Notes under the pieces: model-generated | What the model was told of the DNA's origin: nothing | The model's database searches: none | What the model saw: the letters and a program-made list of their open reading frames with translations, nothing else | Source of the DNA: DATAEU01 sp046724395 | GTDB lineage: Bacteria; Actinomycetota; UBA4738; HRBIN12 | Direction: 5' to 3' | NCBI GenBank assembly: GCA_046724395.1 | Contig: JBKOWM010000067.1 | Span: 1 to 56,278 of the forward strand | DNA: 56,278 nucleotides | Made by a program: the position numbers and the translations under genes | Shown: one piece after another, positions 16,377 through 25,169 of the stretch | Layout of the letters: every line of letters begins with the position of its first letter | How positions within the stretch are numbered: the stretch's first letter is position 1

Positions 16377-17330
16377 ATGCGCAAGGTGGGTCTCGGGATC
16401 TTCGCATTCCTCGCACTGGCCGCGATCGTCGGGTTCGTCGCCACGGGCGGTCTGTCCGGCGTCTTCGAGAATGCGGGCGCCCCGGCCGTGGGGCGGGCGG
16501 TGCCGAGCCGCATGGAGGCTCCCGCTGGGATCGGCTTCGACGCCGTCGGGACCGGCAAGACCGTCGGCGCCGGGCAGACGTCCGGAGGTGCGGTCGCCGG
16601 AGGCGGCAGCGCCTCGGTCGGAGGCCTCGAGGCGATCGGCGGCGTTCCCGCGATCGGGCCGGCCGTCGTGAAGACGGCGAGCCTGGACGTGCAGGTGGCG
16701 AGGGGAACCTTCGACGAAGCGTTCGAAGCCGCGATGCGGGTGGCCGGCCGCTACGGCGGTTATGTGCAGTCGTCGGCGACGTCGGGAACGCGGACCCACT
16801 CCGGCACGCTCACGATCCGCGTCCCGAGCGCGAGCTTTCAAAACGCGATGACAGACCTCTCCAACATCGGGACCGTCCAGTCGCGATCGGTGTCGGGGCA
16901 GGACGTGACGAACGAATACGTCGACCTCAACGCACGCCTTCGAACGTGGCAGGCGCAGGAGGCCGTGCTGCTGCGGCTCATGAAGCAGGCGACCTCCGTC
17001 GAGGCGACGCTTCGCGTGCAGACCAACCTGCAGGACGTGCAGTTTCGCATCGAGCAGATCAAGGGGCAGCTCCGTGTCCTCGAGAACCAGACGGATCTCG
17101 CCACGATCGACCTGTCGCTTCACGAGCCGGGCGCGACGGTGCGTCCGTTCCAGCGGCCGCAGCCGGATGAGCGCCCGAGTCTTGCGGAGGCGTGGACGAA
17201 GGCCCTCAACGGCTTCCTCGGCGTCCTGTACGCGACGGTGGTCGGCCTCGGCTACCTGATTCCGATCGCGCTGATCTGTGCGGCCGTCTGGTTCGCCGTC
17301 CGGCGACTGCGTCCGGCCACCTCGTCGTAG
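16377..17330 (+). CDS. DUF4349 membrane-anchored protein
   Basis: This 317-residue protein has an N-terminal hydrophobic segment (VGLGIFAFLALAAIVGFVA), a Gly/Ala-rich linker and a DUF4349 core. The core includes KTASLDVQVARGTFDEAFEAA, a GGYVQSS segment, LTIRVPSASFQNAM and a coiled-coil-like middle (NARLRTWQAQEAVLLRLM). A C-terminal transmembrane helix (FLGVLYATVVGLGYLIPIALI) ends in a basic tail. ACGGAGGAGG precedes the ATG. The function is unknown; an envelope-associated role is likely. It converges on the LLM gene with 9 bp between them. Confidence 0.85.
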   Translation: MRKVGLGIFAFLALAAIVGFVATGGLSGVFENAGAPAVGRAVPSRMEAPAGIGFDAVGTGKTVGAGQTSGGAVAGGGSASVGGLEAIGGVPAIGPAVVKTASLDVQVARGTFDEAFEAAMRVAGRYGGYVQSSATSGTRTHSGTLTIRVPSASFQNAMTDLSNIGTVQSRSVSGQDVTNEYVDLNARLRTWQAQEAVLLRLMKQATSVEATLRVQTNLQDVQFRIEQIKGQLRVLENQTDLATIDLSLHEPGATVRPFQRPQPDERPSLAEAWTKALNGFLGVLYATVVGLGYLIPIALICAAVWFAVRRLRPATSS

Positions 17331-17339
17331 AGCCGAACG

Positions 17340-18377
17340 TCAGTCGCCGCGGAGCGCGGGGAGGACGTCCTCGGCGAACGTCTCGACCATCGACGAGGCT
17401 TCGTCGAAGCTCATGCCCGGATAGTGGAGTCGGACCATGAGCTCCAGCTCGACCCGGCCCGCGAAGGCGTCGACGAACGGACGCAGGCGGGAGACGACGT
17501 CGGCCGGCGTTCCCGCCGCCGTCGATCGCAGCATGGACTCCTCGTCGGGCGGCGGCAGCTCCAGGCGATCGAGCTCGGGCGTGTCGGATCCGGACTCCCA
17601 CGCGGTGTACGCGCCGAGTTGATGGGCGATGCCGGGCCCGGCGACCGTCCACCCGCGGCCGTCTCGAGACAGCGCGACGTTGCGCATGAGGACGAACCCG
17701 AGCCGCCGGGGGTCCTTGCGCGCCTCGCGCGCGGCGGCCTCGAAGCGCTCGAAAGAGGGCAGGATCTCGTCGACGTTCTCGGCCTCGACGATATAGCCGT
17801 CGGCGAGTCGGCCGGCCCGGCGAATGGCGGCGTCGACGTAGCCGCCGAGATAGATGGGCGGTCCTCCCGGCCGCGCCGGAGGCGGCGTCACGCGGATGCG
17901 GTCGTAGCGAAACGCTCGACCCTGGAACGAGAACCGTCGTCCGGACCATGCCCGGCGGAGTACCTCGATCGTTTCGACCGTGCGGCGGAGCCGTTCCGAG
18001 AACGGCACGCCGAACATTCGGAACTCCTCATGCCGCCAGCCGATGCCGAGGCCGAGGATCAATCGTCCGTCGGACAGCTGGTCGACCACCGCGGCGTCCT
18101 CGGCCAGCCGGATCGGATCGTGGAACGGCGTGAGGACGATGCCCGAGCCGAGGCCGATCCGCTCGGTCACGGCAGCCATCGCGGCCAGCATCGGCAGGAG
18201 CGACGGGACGTAGCCGTCCGACGACCCGTGGTGCTCGCTCACCCACGCCGCATCGAAGCCAACCGCCTCCGCCAGGCGTACGAGCTCGAGCGCCTCACGG
18301 TACTCCTGCGCGAACGACCGCGACGACCCTGGCGGAATCTGCCCCGTGAACAGGCCGATGCCGACGCGGATCCCCAT
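17340..18377 (-). CDS. LLM class (F420-dependent type) oxidoreductase
   Basis: This 345-residue luciferase-like TIM barrel begins MGIRVGIGLFTGQIPPG. It has the family blocks GFDAAWVSEHHGSSDGY, RIGLGSGIVLTPFHDPIRLAED, GRLILGLGIGWRHEEFRMFG and PPIYLGGYVDAAIRRAGRLADGY. Members of this class in high-GC actinobacteria usually use coenzyme F420, and FMN is the alternative; cofactor and substrate cannot be read here. TAGCGT at 18393-18388 lies 10 nt before the ATG. A GTG four codons upstream is a possible alternative start. Confidence 0.87.
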   Translation of the reverse strand: MGIRVGIGLFTGQIPPGSSRSFAQEYREALELVRLAEAVGFDAAWVSEHHGSSDGYVPSLLPMLAAMAAVTERIGLGSGIVLTPFHDPIRLAEDAAVVDQLSDGRLILGLGIGWRHEEFRMFGVPFSERLRRTVETIEVLRRAWSGRRFSFQGRAFRYDRIRVTPPPARPGGPPIYLGGYVDAAIRRAGRLADGYIVEAENVDEILPSFERFEAAAREARKDPRRLGFVLMRNVALSRDGRGWTVAGPGIAHQLGAYTAWESGSDTPELDRLELPPPDEESMLRSTAAGTPADVVSRLRPFVDAFAGRVELELMVRLHYPGMSFDEASSMVETFAEDVLPALRGD

Positions 18378-18457
18378 GGCGGCGCTCACGCTACCCGCGG
18401 CTGGAGAGACCGTCGACCGGGGCGGCACCGCTCGCGCACTCGGAGGGCTGCGAGCGG

Positions 18458-19216
18458 CTACGGCGTCAGGTAGGGACGCTCCGGCCTCGGGACGGGGACG
18501 ACGGACGTCGCGTTGACGAGGATTTCGCGCCCCGACAGCGGGTAGATGGCGCCTTTCACGTCCACCCACTCGTTCGGCGAGAACGCACCGGGCGGGACGT
18601 TCACCACACGCACCTGCGCGACGGTCGCGTCGGCGACGCAACACGTCACGATGTACCGCGTCAGGAAGAACTCGTCCGACGGCGTGTCGGCGTACCGGAC
18701 GACGAATCCGACGAGATCGACCATCTCCGTGGCCCGCTTCGCGAGGGCGGCCTCGCCCTCCTTCGATGTCTGCGCCGCTGCCACGTCGATGAGCGTCAGC
18801 GGGCCGGTGGCGACGTCGCCGCCCGACGTCGCGATGCCGGAGGCGGCGAACCCCGTGCGTTTGCCGGCCGAGAAGCTCCCGAGCGTCGCGGGCGGCAGCG
18901 CGAGCATTAGGACGACGGGAACGACCATCAGGCCGAGCGCCCACGCCTGTCGGACGGTCATCCCAACCGGCATCCGCGTCCGCGCGGACACGAGTCGGCC
19001 GACGGACGCGCCGGTGAGCAGCACGGCGCCGACCGGTACCACCCACGACGTCCTCGTCGACAGGTAGAGCGAATCGCGGCCGGTGAGCAGAAGAAACCAA
19101 AACAGGACCGCCCAGCCGGCCAGGACGGCCGCGCCGGCGACGCGGGGCGCGCTCCACGAATCCGCTCGCTCCTCGCGGACACTCCCGGCCGCGCGACCCA
19201 GCAGGACGTTGCTCAT
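18458..19216 (-). CDS. TIGR03943/DUF1980 family membrane protein
   Basis: This 252-residue protein has two pairs of hydrophobic segments in the first 110 residues. A soluble C-terminal domain follows, containing DLVGFVVRYADT, FFLTRYIVTCCVADA and EWVDVKGAIYPL. This family is almost always encoded beside the YraQ-type permease and may be its partner subunit. The ATG overlaps the permease stop (ATGA). The transported substrate is unknown; the conserved Cys pair suggests metal or thiol chemistry (inference). Confidence 0.85.
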   Translation of the reverse strand: MSNVLLGRAAGSVREERADSWSAPRVAGAAVLAGWAVLFWFLLLTGRDSLYLSTRTSWVVPVGAVLLTGASVGRLVSARTRMPVGMTVRQAWALGLMVVPVVLMLALPPATLGSFSAGKRTGFAASGIATSGGDVATGPLTLIDVAAAQTSKEGEAALAKRATEMVDLVGFVVRYADTPSDEFFLTRYIVTCCVADATVAQVRVVNVPPGAFSPNEWVDVKGAIYPLSGREILVNATSVVPVPRPERPYLTP

Positions 19217-20250
19217 CCGGTCATCACCGACACCCACATGGTGGCGACGAGCGTGGTCGCGGCGACCACGATCAGCAGCGTGATGAAGAACCACCGCCTG
19301 AACGTGCCCAGGTACAGGGCGGCGAGCTTGAAGTCCACCATCGGGCCGAACACGAGGAACGCGAGCTGCGAGGCGGCCCCGAATTGCGTGAACGACGCGG
19401 CGATGAACGCGTCGGACTCGCTGCACAGGGAGAGCACGAAGGCGAGCCCCATCATCACGAGCAGGCTGACGACCGGAAGCCGTGCGACGCCGTCGACGAT
19501 CGATGCAGGCAGGAACGTCTGCACCACCGCGGCGATCGTCGCGCCGAGCAGGAGGAAGCGCCCCATGAAGAGGAAGTCGTTCCCGAGGTGGACGAAGAAC
19601 GTCTTCCACTTCGGGTCGGGACGTTCGACCTCAAGCGGCTCGGCAACGTCATCGTCGGGACGCGGCCGGAGGATCTCGTCGCGCGAGCGCTCCCCGATCA
19701 CCCAGCCGACGGCCATGGCGACGAGGAGTCCGATCGCGAACCGTCCGAGAACCATCGTCCACAACGCCGAGCGTCCGCGGAAGGCGACGAAGGTCGACGC
19801 GATGACGACGGGATTGAGCACTGGCGCGGCGAGCATGAACGTGACGGCCGCGGACGGAGCGAGCCCTTTCAGCATGAGGCGTCGAGCGACGGGGACCGAC
19901 CCGCACTCGCAGATCGGAAACGCGAGCCCGGCGAGAGCCGCCGCCGGCAACTGCAGCGGGCGAGGCAGCTCCGCCAGGCGCTCGAGCGTCCCCACCGGGA
20001 CGAAGACCTCGATGGCCGCCGATGCCAGCGCGCCCAGCAGGACGAAGGGCAGGGCCTGGATCAGGAGCGATCCGAAGATGACGAAGAAGGTCTGGACCCA
20101 CTCGAAGCGTTCCGGGTCGACGAGGCGCGTTGCCGTAGCAAGGAACAGGAGGAGGAACAGGATCGCCGCGGCGGTGCTGCGGGTTGCCGTTCGCGGCGCC
20201 GGGCGCCCGGCGACGGAACGGATCGACGCGCTCCCCGGATCGGTGCTCAT
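19213..20250 (-). CDS. permease, YraQ/DUF318 family
   Basis: This 345-residue protein has about eight transmembrane segments and the two family signatures: FPICECGSVPVARRL with FMLAAPVLNPVV in the first half, and LSLCSESDAFIAASF in the second. A hydrophilic loop rich in charged residues lies between the halves. The family is predicted to move a small inorganic or metal-linked substrate and is regularly paired with a TIGR03943 protein, as here. The ATG overlaps the stop of the degenerate phosphatase-like gene upstream, so all three form one operon. Confidence 0.88.
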   Translation of the reverse strand: MSTDPGSASIRSVAGRPAPRTATRSTAAAILFLLLFLATATRLVDPERFEWVQTFFVIFGSLLIQALPFVLLGALASAAIEVFVPVGTLERLAELPRPLQLPAAALAGLAFPICECGSVPVARRLMLKGLAPSAAVTFMLAAPVLNPVVIASTFVAFRGRSALWTMVLGRFAIGLLVAMAVGWVIGERSRDEILRPRPDDDVAEPLEVERPDPKWKTFFVHLGNDFLFMGRFLLLGATIAAVVQTFLPASIVDGVARLPVVSLLVMMGLAFVLSLCSESDAFIAASFTQFGAASQLAFLVFGPMVDFKLAALYLGTFRRWFFITLLIVVAATTLVATMWVSVMTG

Positions 20251-21572
20251 GGACAGTACCTCGCGAACGACACGGCAAAGCCCTGGAAGGCGTCCCGGAA
20301 GAGGGGACCACCGTCGGTGTCGGTCCGGGCGCGCAGAGCGTCGACCACCGTCTGCCCCGAGACGCGTTCCTGCGTCATGACGCGTTGATCCAGGAAGAGC
20401 CCGCCGGCGGTCGCTCCGGAGACGATCGGCGCGTCGCCCGAAACGTCATCGTCGACCTGCCTGACCGCCTCGCTAAATATGGCGTGGACGCCGGTTGCGG
20501 TCCCCGTTCCCGCAACGACGACCATCGTCTGACCCTTCGTCGCCGCGATCGACTCGGCCACCACGCGCCGCAGCTGGCGATCGATCTCCAGCGAACGTCC
20601 GCGAAGGACGACGCCGAGTACGTCGGGGACGGCGTCGCTTCCGTAGCCGCGTGAGAGCAGCGAGGCGACCGAGCCGACGACGTCCGTCGGCCGGCCGCTC
20701 GCCGGAACGATCACGTCGTCGCGATCGCCGTTGTCGTACCACGTACCGCCGATCAAACCTCGGTCCGTCGCGGTGGGGGCGATCATGCCGATCCGTGCTG
20801 CGTTCTTTGTCGACATGTCGAGGTCGTCGGCAAGCGTGGCGATGACGGACGGCGGAGCGCCTGCGCTCCACGGCGCCACGACCCGGCCGTCATCTCCGCG
20901 GATGAGCGCCCCCGTGATGCCGTGTTGGTACGGCAGCCCACCCGTGCCGATCGTCGTCAGCGTTGCCGCCGGATCGAGTGGCAGGGATCCGGTGTCTCCC
21001 GTCTCGGTGCCAGCGCCAGTCTTCATCAAATGCCTCAGCGAACGCCAGGCACCGGGATCCGCTCGAACGTCGCGCGTGCCGATGCCCGCGAGCGCGATCT
21101 CGACCACGAGCGTGGGCCGCTCGCCGTTGGAGACGCCTGGGACCGCGACCCCGGAGCGGACGCGTGGATGCCGCCGTCGCAGACCGATCGCGTCAGCGAT
21201 CGTCGGCGCGATCGTGTCGAGTGTGGTCCCGGCGGGGACGTCGGCGGCCGCGTCGACGCCGCGACCCCAAAAGACGATCGGGACGTTCGTGATCGACGGT
21301 CCGTCCGCGACCGAGGGCACGGCGGCAGAGCTCGTGTCCGACATCGACGCGTCGGCTCGATCCGCGACGGCGATGACGTCCGGGGATCGGTCTTCGCGGT
21401 AGCCGGCCGCGATGTCCTCCTTCAGCCACCCGGGGAGCGGACAGAACGGAACCCGCGCCGCCGATGCGCGTTCGGCGCATGAGCGTCCAGCGCACGCGGC
21501 GCGGAGCGCGCCGGCCGGCACCGCGAGCAGTCCCAGCGAGATCAGCAACACGAGCAAGCGGCGGCCCGTCAT
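20247..21572 (-). CDS. degenerate (probably catalytically dead) paralogue of the permuted phosphohydrolases
   Basis: This 441-residue exported protein has an N-terminal signal segment (LLVLLISLGLLAVPAGAL). It shares the block order of the three lipoproteins encoded divergently: an N-terminal NVPIVFWGRGV...TLDTIAPTIADAIGL block, then VVEIALAGIGTRDV, then TIGTGGLPYQHG. Every metal or nucleophile position I can align is lost: the first Asp is absent, the Thr nucleophile is replaced by Pro in the DPAATLTTIGTG stretch, and the Asp-x3-His and Asp-His pairs are absent. The terminal cysteines (Cys44, Cys440) are kept. It is the first gene of the operon with the YraQ-type permease, so it may be a binding or regulatory subunit. 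Confidence 0.7.
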   Translation of the reverse strand: MTGRRLLVLLISLGLLAVPAGALRAACAGRSCAERASAARVPFCPLPGWLKEDIAAGYREDRSPDVIAVADRADASMSDTSSAAVPSVADGPSITNVPIVFWGRGVDAAADVPAGTTLDTIAPTIADAIGLRRRHPRVRSGVAVPGVSNGERPTLVVEIALAGIGTRDVRADPGAWRSLRHLMKTGAGTETGDTGSLPLDPAATLTTIGTGGLPYQHGITGALIRGDDGRVVAPWSAGAPPSVIATLADDLDMSTKNAARIGMIAPTATDRGLIGGTWYDNGDRDDVIVPASGRPTDVVGSVASLLSRGYGSDAVPDVLGVVLRGRSLEIDRQLRRVVAESIAATKGQTMVVVAGTGTATGVHAIFSEAVRQVDDDVSGDAPIVSGATAGGLFLDQRVMTQERVSGQTVVDALRARTDTDGGPLFRDAFQGFAVSFARYCP

Positions 21573-21579
21573 CGCGCCA

Positions 21580-21585
21580 ACGCTA
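21580..21585 (-). promoter_or_regulatory. TAGCGT -10 box of the degenerate phosphatase-permease operon (leaderless)
   Basis: On the minus strand TAGCGT ends 7 nt before the ATG at 21572, and no Shine-Dalgarno sequence is present. The remaining roughly 100 bp to the divergent gene hold a T-rich stretch near 21635 but no clear second promoter. Confidence 0.5.
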
Positions 21586-21675
21586 CCTCGTCGGGTCGTG
21601 TCAGCCCGAGCGGCCGGCCTCGGTTCTATTGCCGTTTTTCACGCGGCCGTGTTTCCTATCCGCTTCGTGACCCCC

Positions 21676-23427
21676 ATGTGTCCACGCGTGCTCGCGCTCG
21701 TCTTCGTGGCGCTCATGTCTGCGATCGCGTGCACGACGGCGGACACTCGGGACGGAACCGAGGTCGATCGCGCGACGGGATCACCGGCGGGAGCGGCGGG
21801 GGTCGTCACTTCTGAGTCGGCCGTCCACGCGACCGGATCGACGCGTCCGGCTGCCTCCGCTGTTCTCGGCTCTCGCTCGACGGACCTTCGGAGCCTCGTC
21901 TGCTCGCTGCCGCGCGAGTGGCTGCTGCGAACGTGGCGAGGGTGGCGCGCCGATCGCGGACCTGAGATCCAGCTCCTGCCGCGCGAGTACCACTTCATCG
22001 GATCGGGCCTGCCGCACGTCGGCCCCTGGCCGTACGTGCAGGATGTGCCGCTGTTCTGGTATGGCCCAGCGCAGATCTCTCCCAGAGGCATCGTCTCGCG
22101 ACCGGTGACGGTCGCCGGCATCGCGCCAACGCAGGCGCTGCTGCTCCGGTTCGACGCCTTCCACGCGCCCGACGGCGTTCCGATGCGCGAGGCCGTCGCC
22201 GCGAGTCGCGACGCTCCGCGGCTCGTCGTGACCATCGTGTCGGACGCGGCTGGGAGGAACGTCCTCGATACGTGGAGCGACGCGCCGTACCTGCGCTCGC
22301 TCATCCCCGCCGGGACGTGGTTCGACCACGCCACCGTCGGCTCGTCTCCGACGAGCACCGCCCAGATCCACGCGACGATCGGGACCGGCGCGTTTCCGGC
22401 CCATCACGCGCTGGTCGGCCACCGCATGCGTGTCGGCGGCCGCATCACGACGCCGTGGAGCCAGGGGCCGCAATGGATCGTCGCGCCGACGCTGGCGGAC
22501 GTGTACGACCGCGCGATGGACAACCGCCCAGTCGTGGGCGCGGTCGGGACCGTTTCCATTCACCTCGGGATGCTCGGGCACGGCGCCATGTGGGGCGGGG
22601 GCGATCGTGACGTCGCCACGACGCGCGAGGTAGCCGACGCGGAGACGCTGGGGGCCGAGACGTTCGAGTGGAACCTCTCGCCGCTTCTGCGTCGCTACTT
22701 CGCGTTCCCCGAGCACGTAAACGGGGTTCCGGGGTTCCAGGCCGACGTTGGCGCCGTGGACGCGGCCGACGGCCGGATCGACGGGAGATGGCGCGGCAAC
22801 GACATCTCACAGCTCCTCGGCGGCTTCGACACACCGGCCCGCTTGCCGTATCAGACCCGCGTCGTCGAGGAGGTCATCGACCGGGAGGGCTTCGGTGCCG
22901 ACGACGTGCCGGACCTGCTGTTCGTGAACTACAAGGAGATCGACTACATCTCGCACGTCTGGGACATTAGCTCGCCTGAGATGCGCGATGCCGTCGCGGC
23001 GCAAGACGACGCCCTGCGCGACCTCGTCGAGTTCCTCAACCGGCGGGTCGGTGAGGGTCGGTGGGTGCTCGTGCTCACCGCCGACCACGGCTCGATGGTG
23101 CCGCCGTCGGTTTCCGGAAGTGTTCAGCTCTCGTCGATGCCGATCGTCAGGGGGATCAACGACGCGTTCGATCGCGACGGCGACAACGAACACATCGTCG
23201 AGACGATCCAGCCGACGCAGATGTTCGTAAACGTGGACGAGCTCCGGCAGAACGGATACACGCTTGGCGACGTCTCTCGATGGATCATGGGGCTCGGGCG
23301 CTCCGACGCGACAGCTGCCGGCGTTCCGCTTCCGGCCGGACATGAGAACGACCGCGTGTTCCGCGCGGCCTTTCCGTCCGCGCTGATGCAGCAGCTGCCG
23401 TGCCTCCCGGAGGCGCGGCGCACATGA
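21676..23427 (+). CDS. circularly permuted alkaline-phosphatase-superfamily phosphohydrolase lipoprotein (copy 1)
   Basis: This 583-residue exported protein has a signal segment ending LMSAIAC (probable lipid attachment) and a Ser/Thr/Ala-rich linker. The block normally at the C-terminus of the superfamily comes first: His114 in LPHVGPWPYVQDVPLFWYGP, then VAGIAPTQALLL. The catalytic blocks follow: Asp190 (TIVSDAAG), Thr228 as nucleophile in STAQIHATIGTG, Asp423 and His427 (NYKEIDYISHVWD), and Asp470-His471 (LTADHGS). This gives the seven ligands of a two-zinc phosphodiesterase or phosphatase in rotated order. There is no sulfatase CxPxR motif. A GTG at 21667 is an alternative start. The substrate is unknown. 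Confidence 0.8.
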   Translation: MCPRVLALVFVALMSAIACTTADTRDGTEVDRATGSPAGAAGVVTSESAVHATGSTRPAASAVLGSRSTDLRSLVCSLPREWLLRTWRGWRADRGPEIQLLPREYHFIGSGLPHVGPWPYVQDVPLFWYGPAQISPRGIVSRPVTVAGIAPTQALLLRFDAFHAPDGVPMREAVAASRDAPRLVVTIVSDAAGRNVLDTWSDAPYLRSLIPAGTWFDHATVGSSPTSTAQIHATIGTGAFPAHHALVGHRMRVGGRITTPWSQGPQWIVAPTLADVYDRAMDNRPVVGAVGTVSIHLGMLGHGAMWGGGDRDVATTREVADAETLGAETFEWNLSPLLRRYFAFPEHVNGVPGFQADVGAVDAADGRIDGRWRGNDISQLLGGFDTPARLPYQTRVVEEVIDREGFGADDVPDLLFVNYKEIDYISHVWDISSPEMRDAVAAQDDALRDLVEFLNRRVGEGRWVLVLTADHGSMVPPSVSGSVQLSSMPIVRGINDAFDRDGDNEHIVETIQPTQMFVNVDELRQNGYTLGDVSRWIMGLGRSDATAAGVPLPAGHENDRVFRAAFPSALMQQLPCLPEARRT

Positions 23428-25169
23428 CCGCCCGCGCCGCCGTGGTGGTGTTCGCCATCGTGCTGGGGGCAGGCGCCGCGTGCTCGTCGCCGTCGTCGGC
23501 GGGAGCCGACGCAACGATCGGCGCCGCGTCCTCTGCGATTGTCACGCGGTCGTCGGCCTCGTCCTCGTCCTCGCCCGCGTCCGCCTCAGTGTCGGCGTCG
23601 CCCGCGGTGGGCAGACTTGCCGGGGAGCTATCGAGGGCGGCGTGCGCGCTCCCACACGAGCAATTGCTGAGGATCTGGCGCGGCGTGGAGCCAGGCCGCT
23701 CCGGGCAGATCGCGGTCGTCCCGCGCGCTCCAAACTTCCTCGGATCGAACTTCCCGCACTCAGGCCCGTGGGCGTACCTGCAGGACGTCCCACTCTTCTT
23801 CTACGGCCCGGGCGTCATCCCGTCGGTCGGCGCTGTCGATCGCCCGGCGACGCTGGCCGACGTCGCGCCGACGCAGGCAAAGTTGCTGGGCTTCGACCGG
23901 TTCCACCCGCTGGACGGCGTGGCGCTCCCGGAGGTGCCGGCGCCCCAGACCGCACCGCCGCTCGTCGTCACGCTCGTATGGGACGCGGGTGGAGACAGCG
24001 TCCTCGACTCGTATCCGAAGGACTGGCCGGTGCTGCGATCGCTGATCCCGCACGGCATCTGGTACGTCGATGCGACCGTCGGCTCATCACCCTCTATCAC
24101 TCCGGCGACGCACGCGACGATCGGAACGGGCGACTACCCCATGCACACCGGGCAGGTCGACGCCGAGTTCCGCGTCGGACCGGATCTCACACGTGCGGGC
24201 GCGCTCGGCCCCGTCCTGCTGATGGAGCCGACGCTCGCGGATCTGTACGACCGCGCGATGCGCAACGCGCCGCTCGTAGGAGATCTCGCGAGCGTGACGT
24301 GGCACCTAAACATGATGGGTCACGGCTCGCTGTGGGGCGGAGGCGACAAGGACATCGCGGTGCTGCGCACGCCAGCCGGCGGCGGCAACGAGGGCGCCGA
24401 GGGCACGGTCTGGAACCTCCAGGGCAGAAACGCCGCCTACTACTCGTTTCCGACCTACGTAAACGACCTGCCTCCGCTGTCCGCGTACACCGATGCCGTC
24501 GATCGCGCCGACGGCGCGCTCGACGGGAAGTGGCGAAACAACTCCATCGAGCAGTACGAGAACGGGTGGGCCACGCCGGCGCGAATCCCGTATCAGACCC
24601 GCATGATCGAAGAGGTTATCCGGCGCGAGGGGTTCGGTGCGGATGACGTTCCCGATCTGTTGTTCATCAACTACAAGGCGATCGACCACGTGAGTCACAT
24701 CTGGAGCGTGAACAGCCCCGAGATGGTCGACACATTGAAATGGCAAGATGCGGCTCTTCGCGAGCTGATCGACTCGTTGAACCGTGAGGTCGGCGCCGGC
24801 CGGTGGGTTCTGATCCTGACGGCCGATCACGGCGCGCAGTTCGACCCCAGGGTGTCGGGGGCCTTCCAGGTGACGCCCGGTCAGCTGGAGAGCGATCTGC
24901 GGGCGGCGTTCCCGACGAAGGGATCCGACGACGTCATCGAGGCGGTGCGGACGAGCATGGTCTACGTGAACGAGCAGGCGATGCGCGCGAGCGGCTACAC
25001 GCTGAACCAGATCGCTGCGTTCATCCTTCACTACACCAAGGAACAGGCAACGCCCGCGGGCTCGTCCGTCGCGGAGGCCGAGCGCCACGACCGCGTCTTC
25101 ACGGCGGCGTTCCCGAACGCGTCGCTGTCGCGGCTTCGGTGCCTGCCGGAGGCGCGGTCGACGCCGTGA
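23424..25169 (+). CDS. circularly permuted alkaline-phosphatase-superfamily phosphohydrolase lipoprotein (copy 2)
   Basis: This is a 581-residue paralogue of the preceding gene, with its ATG overlapping that stop (ATGA). The signal peptide ends GAGAAC (lipobox-like) and is followed by a long Ser/Ala linker. The predicted active-site set is His112 (FPHSGPWAYLQDVPLFFYGP), Asp187 (LVWDAGGD), Thr226 (SITPATHATIGTG), Asp421/His425 (NYKAIDHVSHIWS) and Asp468-His469 (LTADHGA). The first Cys (Cys74) and last Cys (Cys573, in CLPEARSTP) match those of the other copies. It is presumably an outer-face, membrane-anchored zinc phosphohydrolase with a different specificity from copies 1 and 3. Confidence 0.82.
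   Translation: MTARAAVVVFAIVLGAGAACSSPSSAGADATIGAASSAIVTRSSASSSSSPASASVSASPAVGRLAGELSRAACALPHEQLLRIWRGVEPGRSGQIAVVPRAPNFLGSNFPHSGPWAYLQDVPLFFYGPGVIPSVGAVDRPATLADVAPTQAKLLGFDRFHPLDGVALPEVPAPQTAPPLVVTLVWDAGGDSVLDSYPKDWPVLRSLIPHGIWYVDATVGSSPSITPATHATIGTGDYPMHTGQVDAEFRVGPDLTRAGALGPVLLMEPTLADLYDRAMRNAPLVGDLASVTWHLNMMGHGSLWGGGDKDIAVLRTPAGGGNEGAEGTVWNLQGRNAAYYSFPTYVNDLPPLSAYTDAVDRADGALDGKWRNNSIEQYENGWATPARIPYQTRMIEEVIRREGFGADDVPDLLFINYKAIDHVSHIWSVNSPEMVDTLKWQDAALRELIDSLNREVGAGRWVLILTADHGAQFDPRVSGAFQVTPGQLESDLRAAFPTKGSDDVIEAVRTSMVYVNEQAMRASGYTLNQIAAFILHYTKEQATPAGSSVAEAERHDRVFTAAFPNASLSRLRCLPEARSTP

Noticed and set aside
13914..17123. A 1069-codon open frame on the minus strand
   Set aside because: It lies antisense to well-supported genes (acyl-CoA dehydrogenase, mutY, DUF4349), has no recognisable domains and is rich in Arg/Pro/Asp/Glu. 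This is a normal artefact of high-GC coding sequence.
18378..19157. A 260-residue N-terminal extension of the LLM oxidoreductase
   Set aside because: The extension is antisense-like, Arg-rich and overlaps the TIGR03943 gene. The family fold begins at MGIRVGIG.
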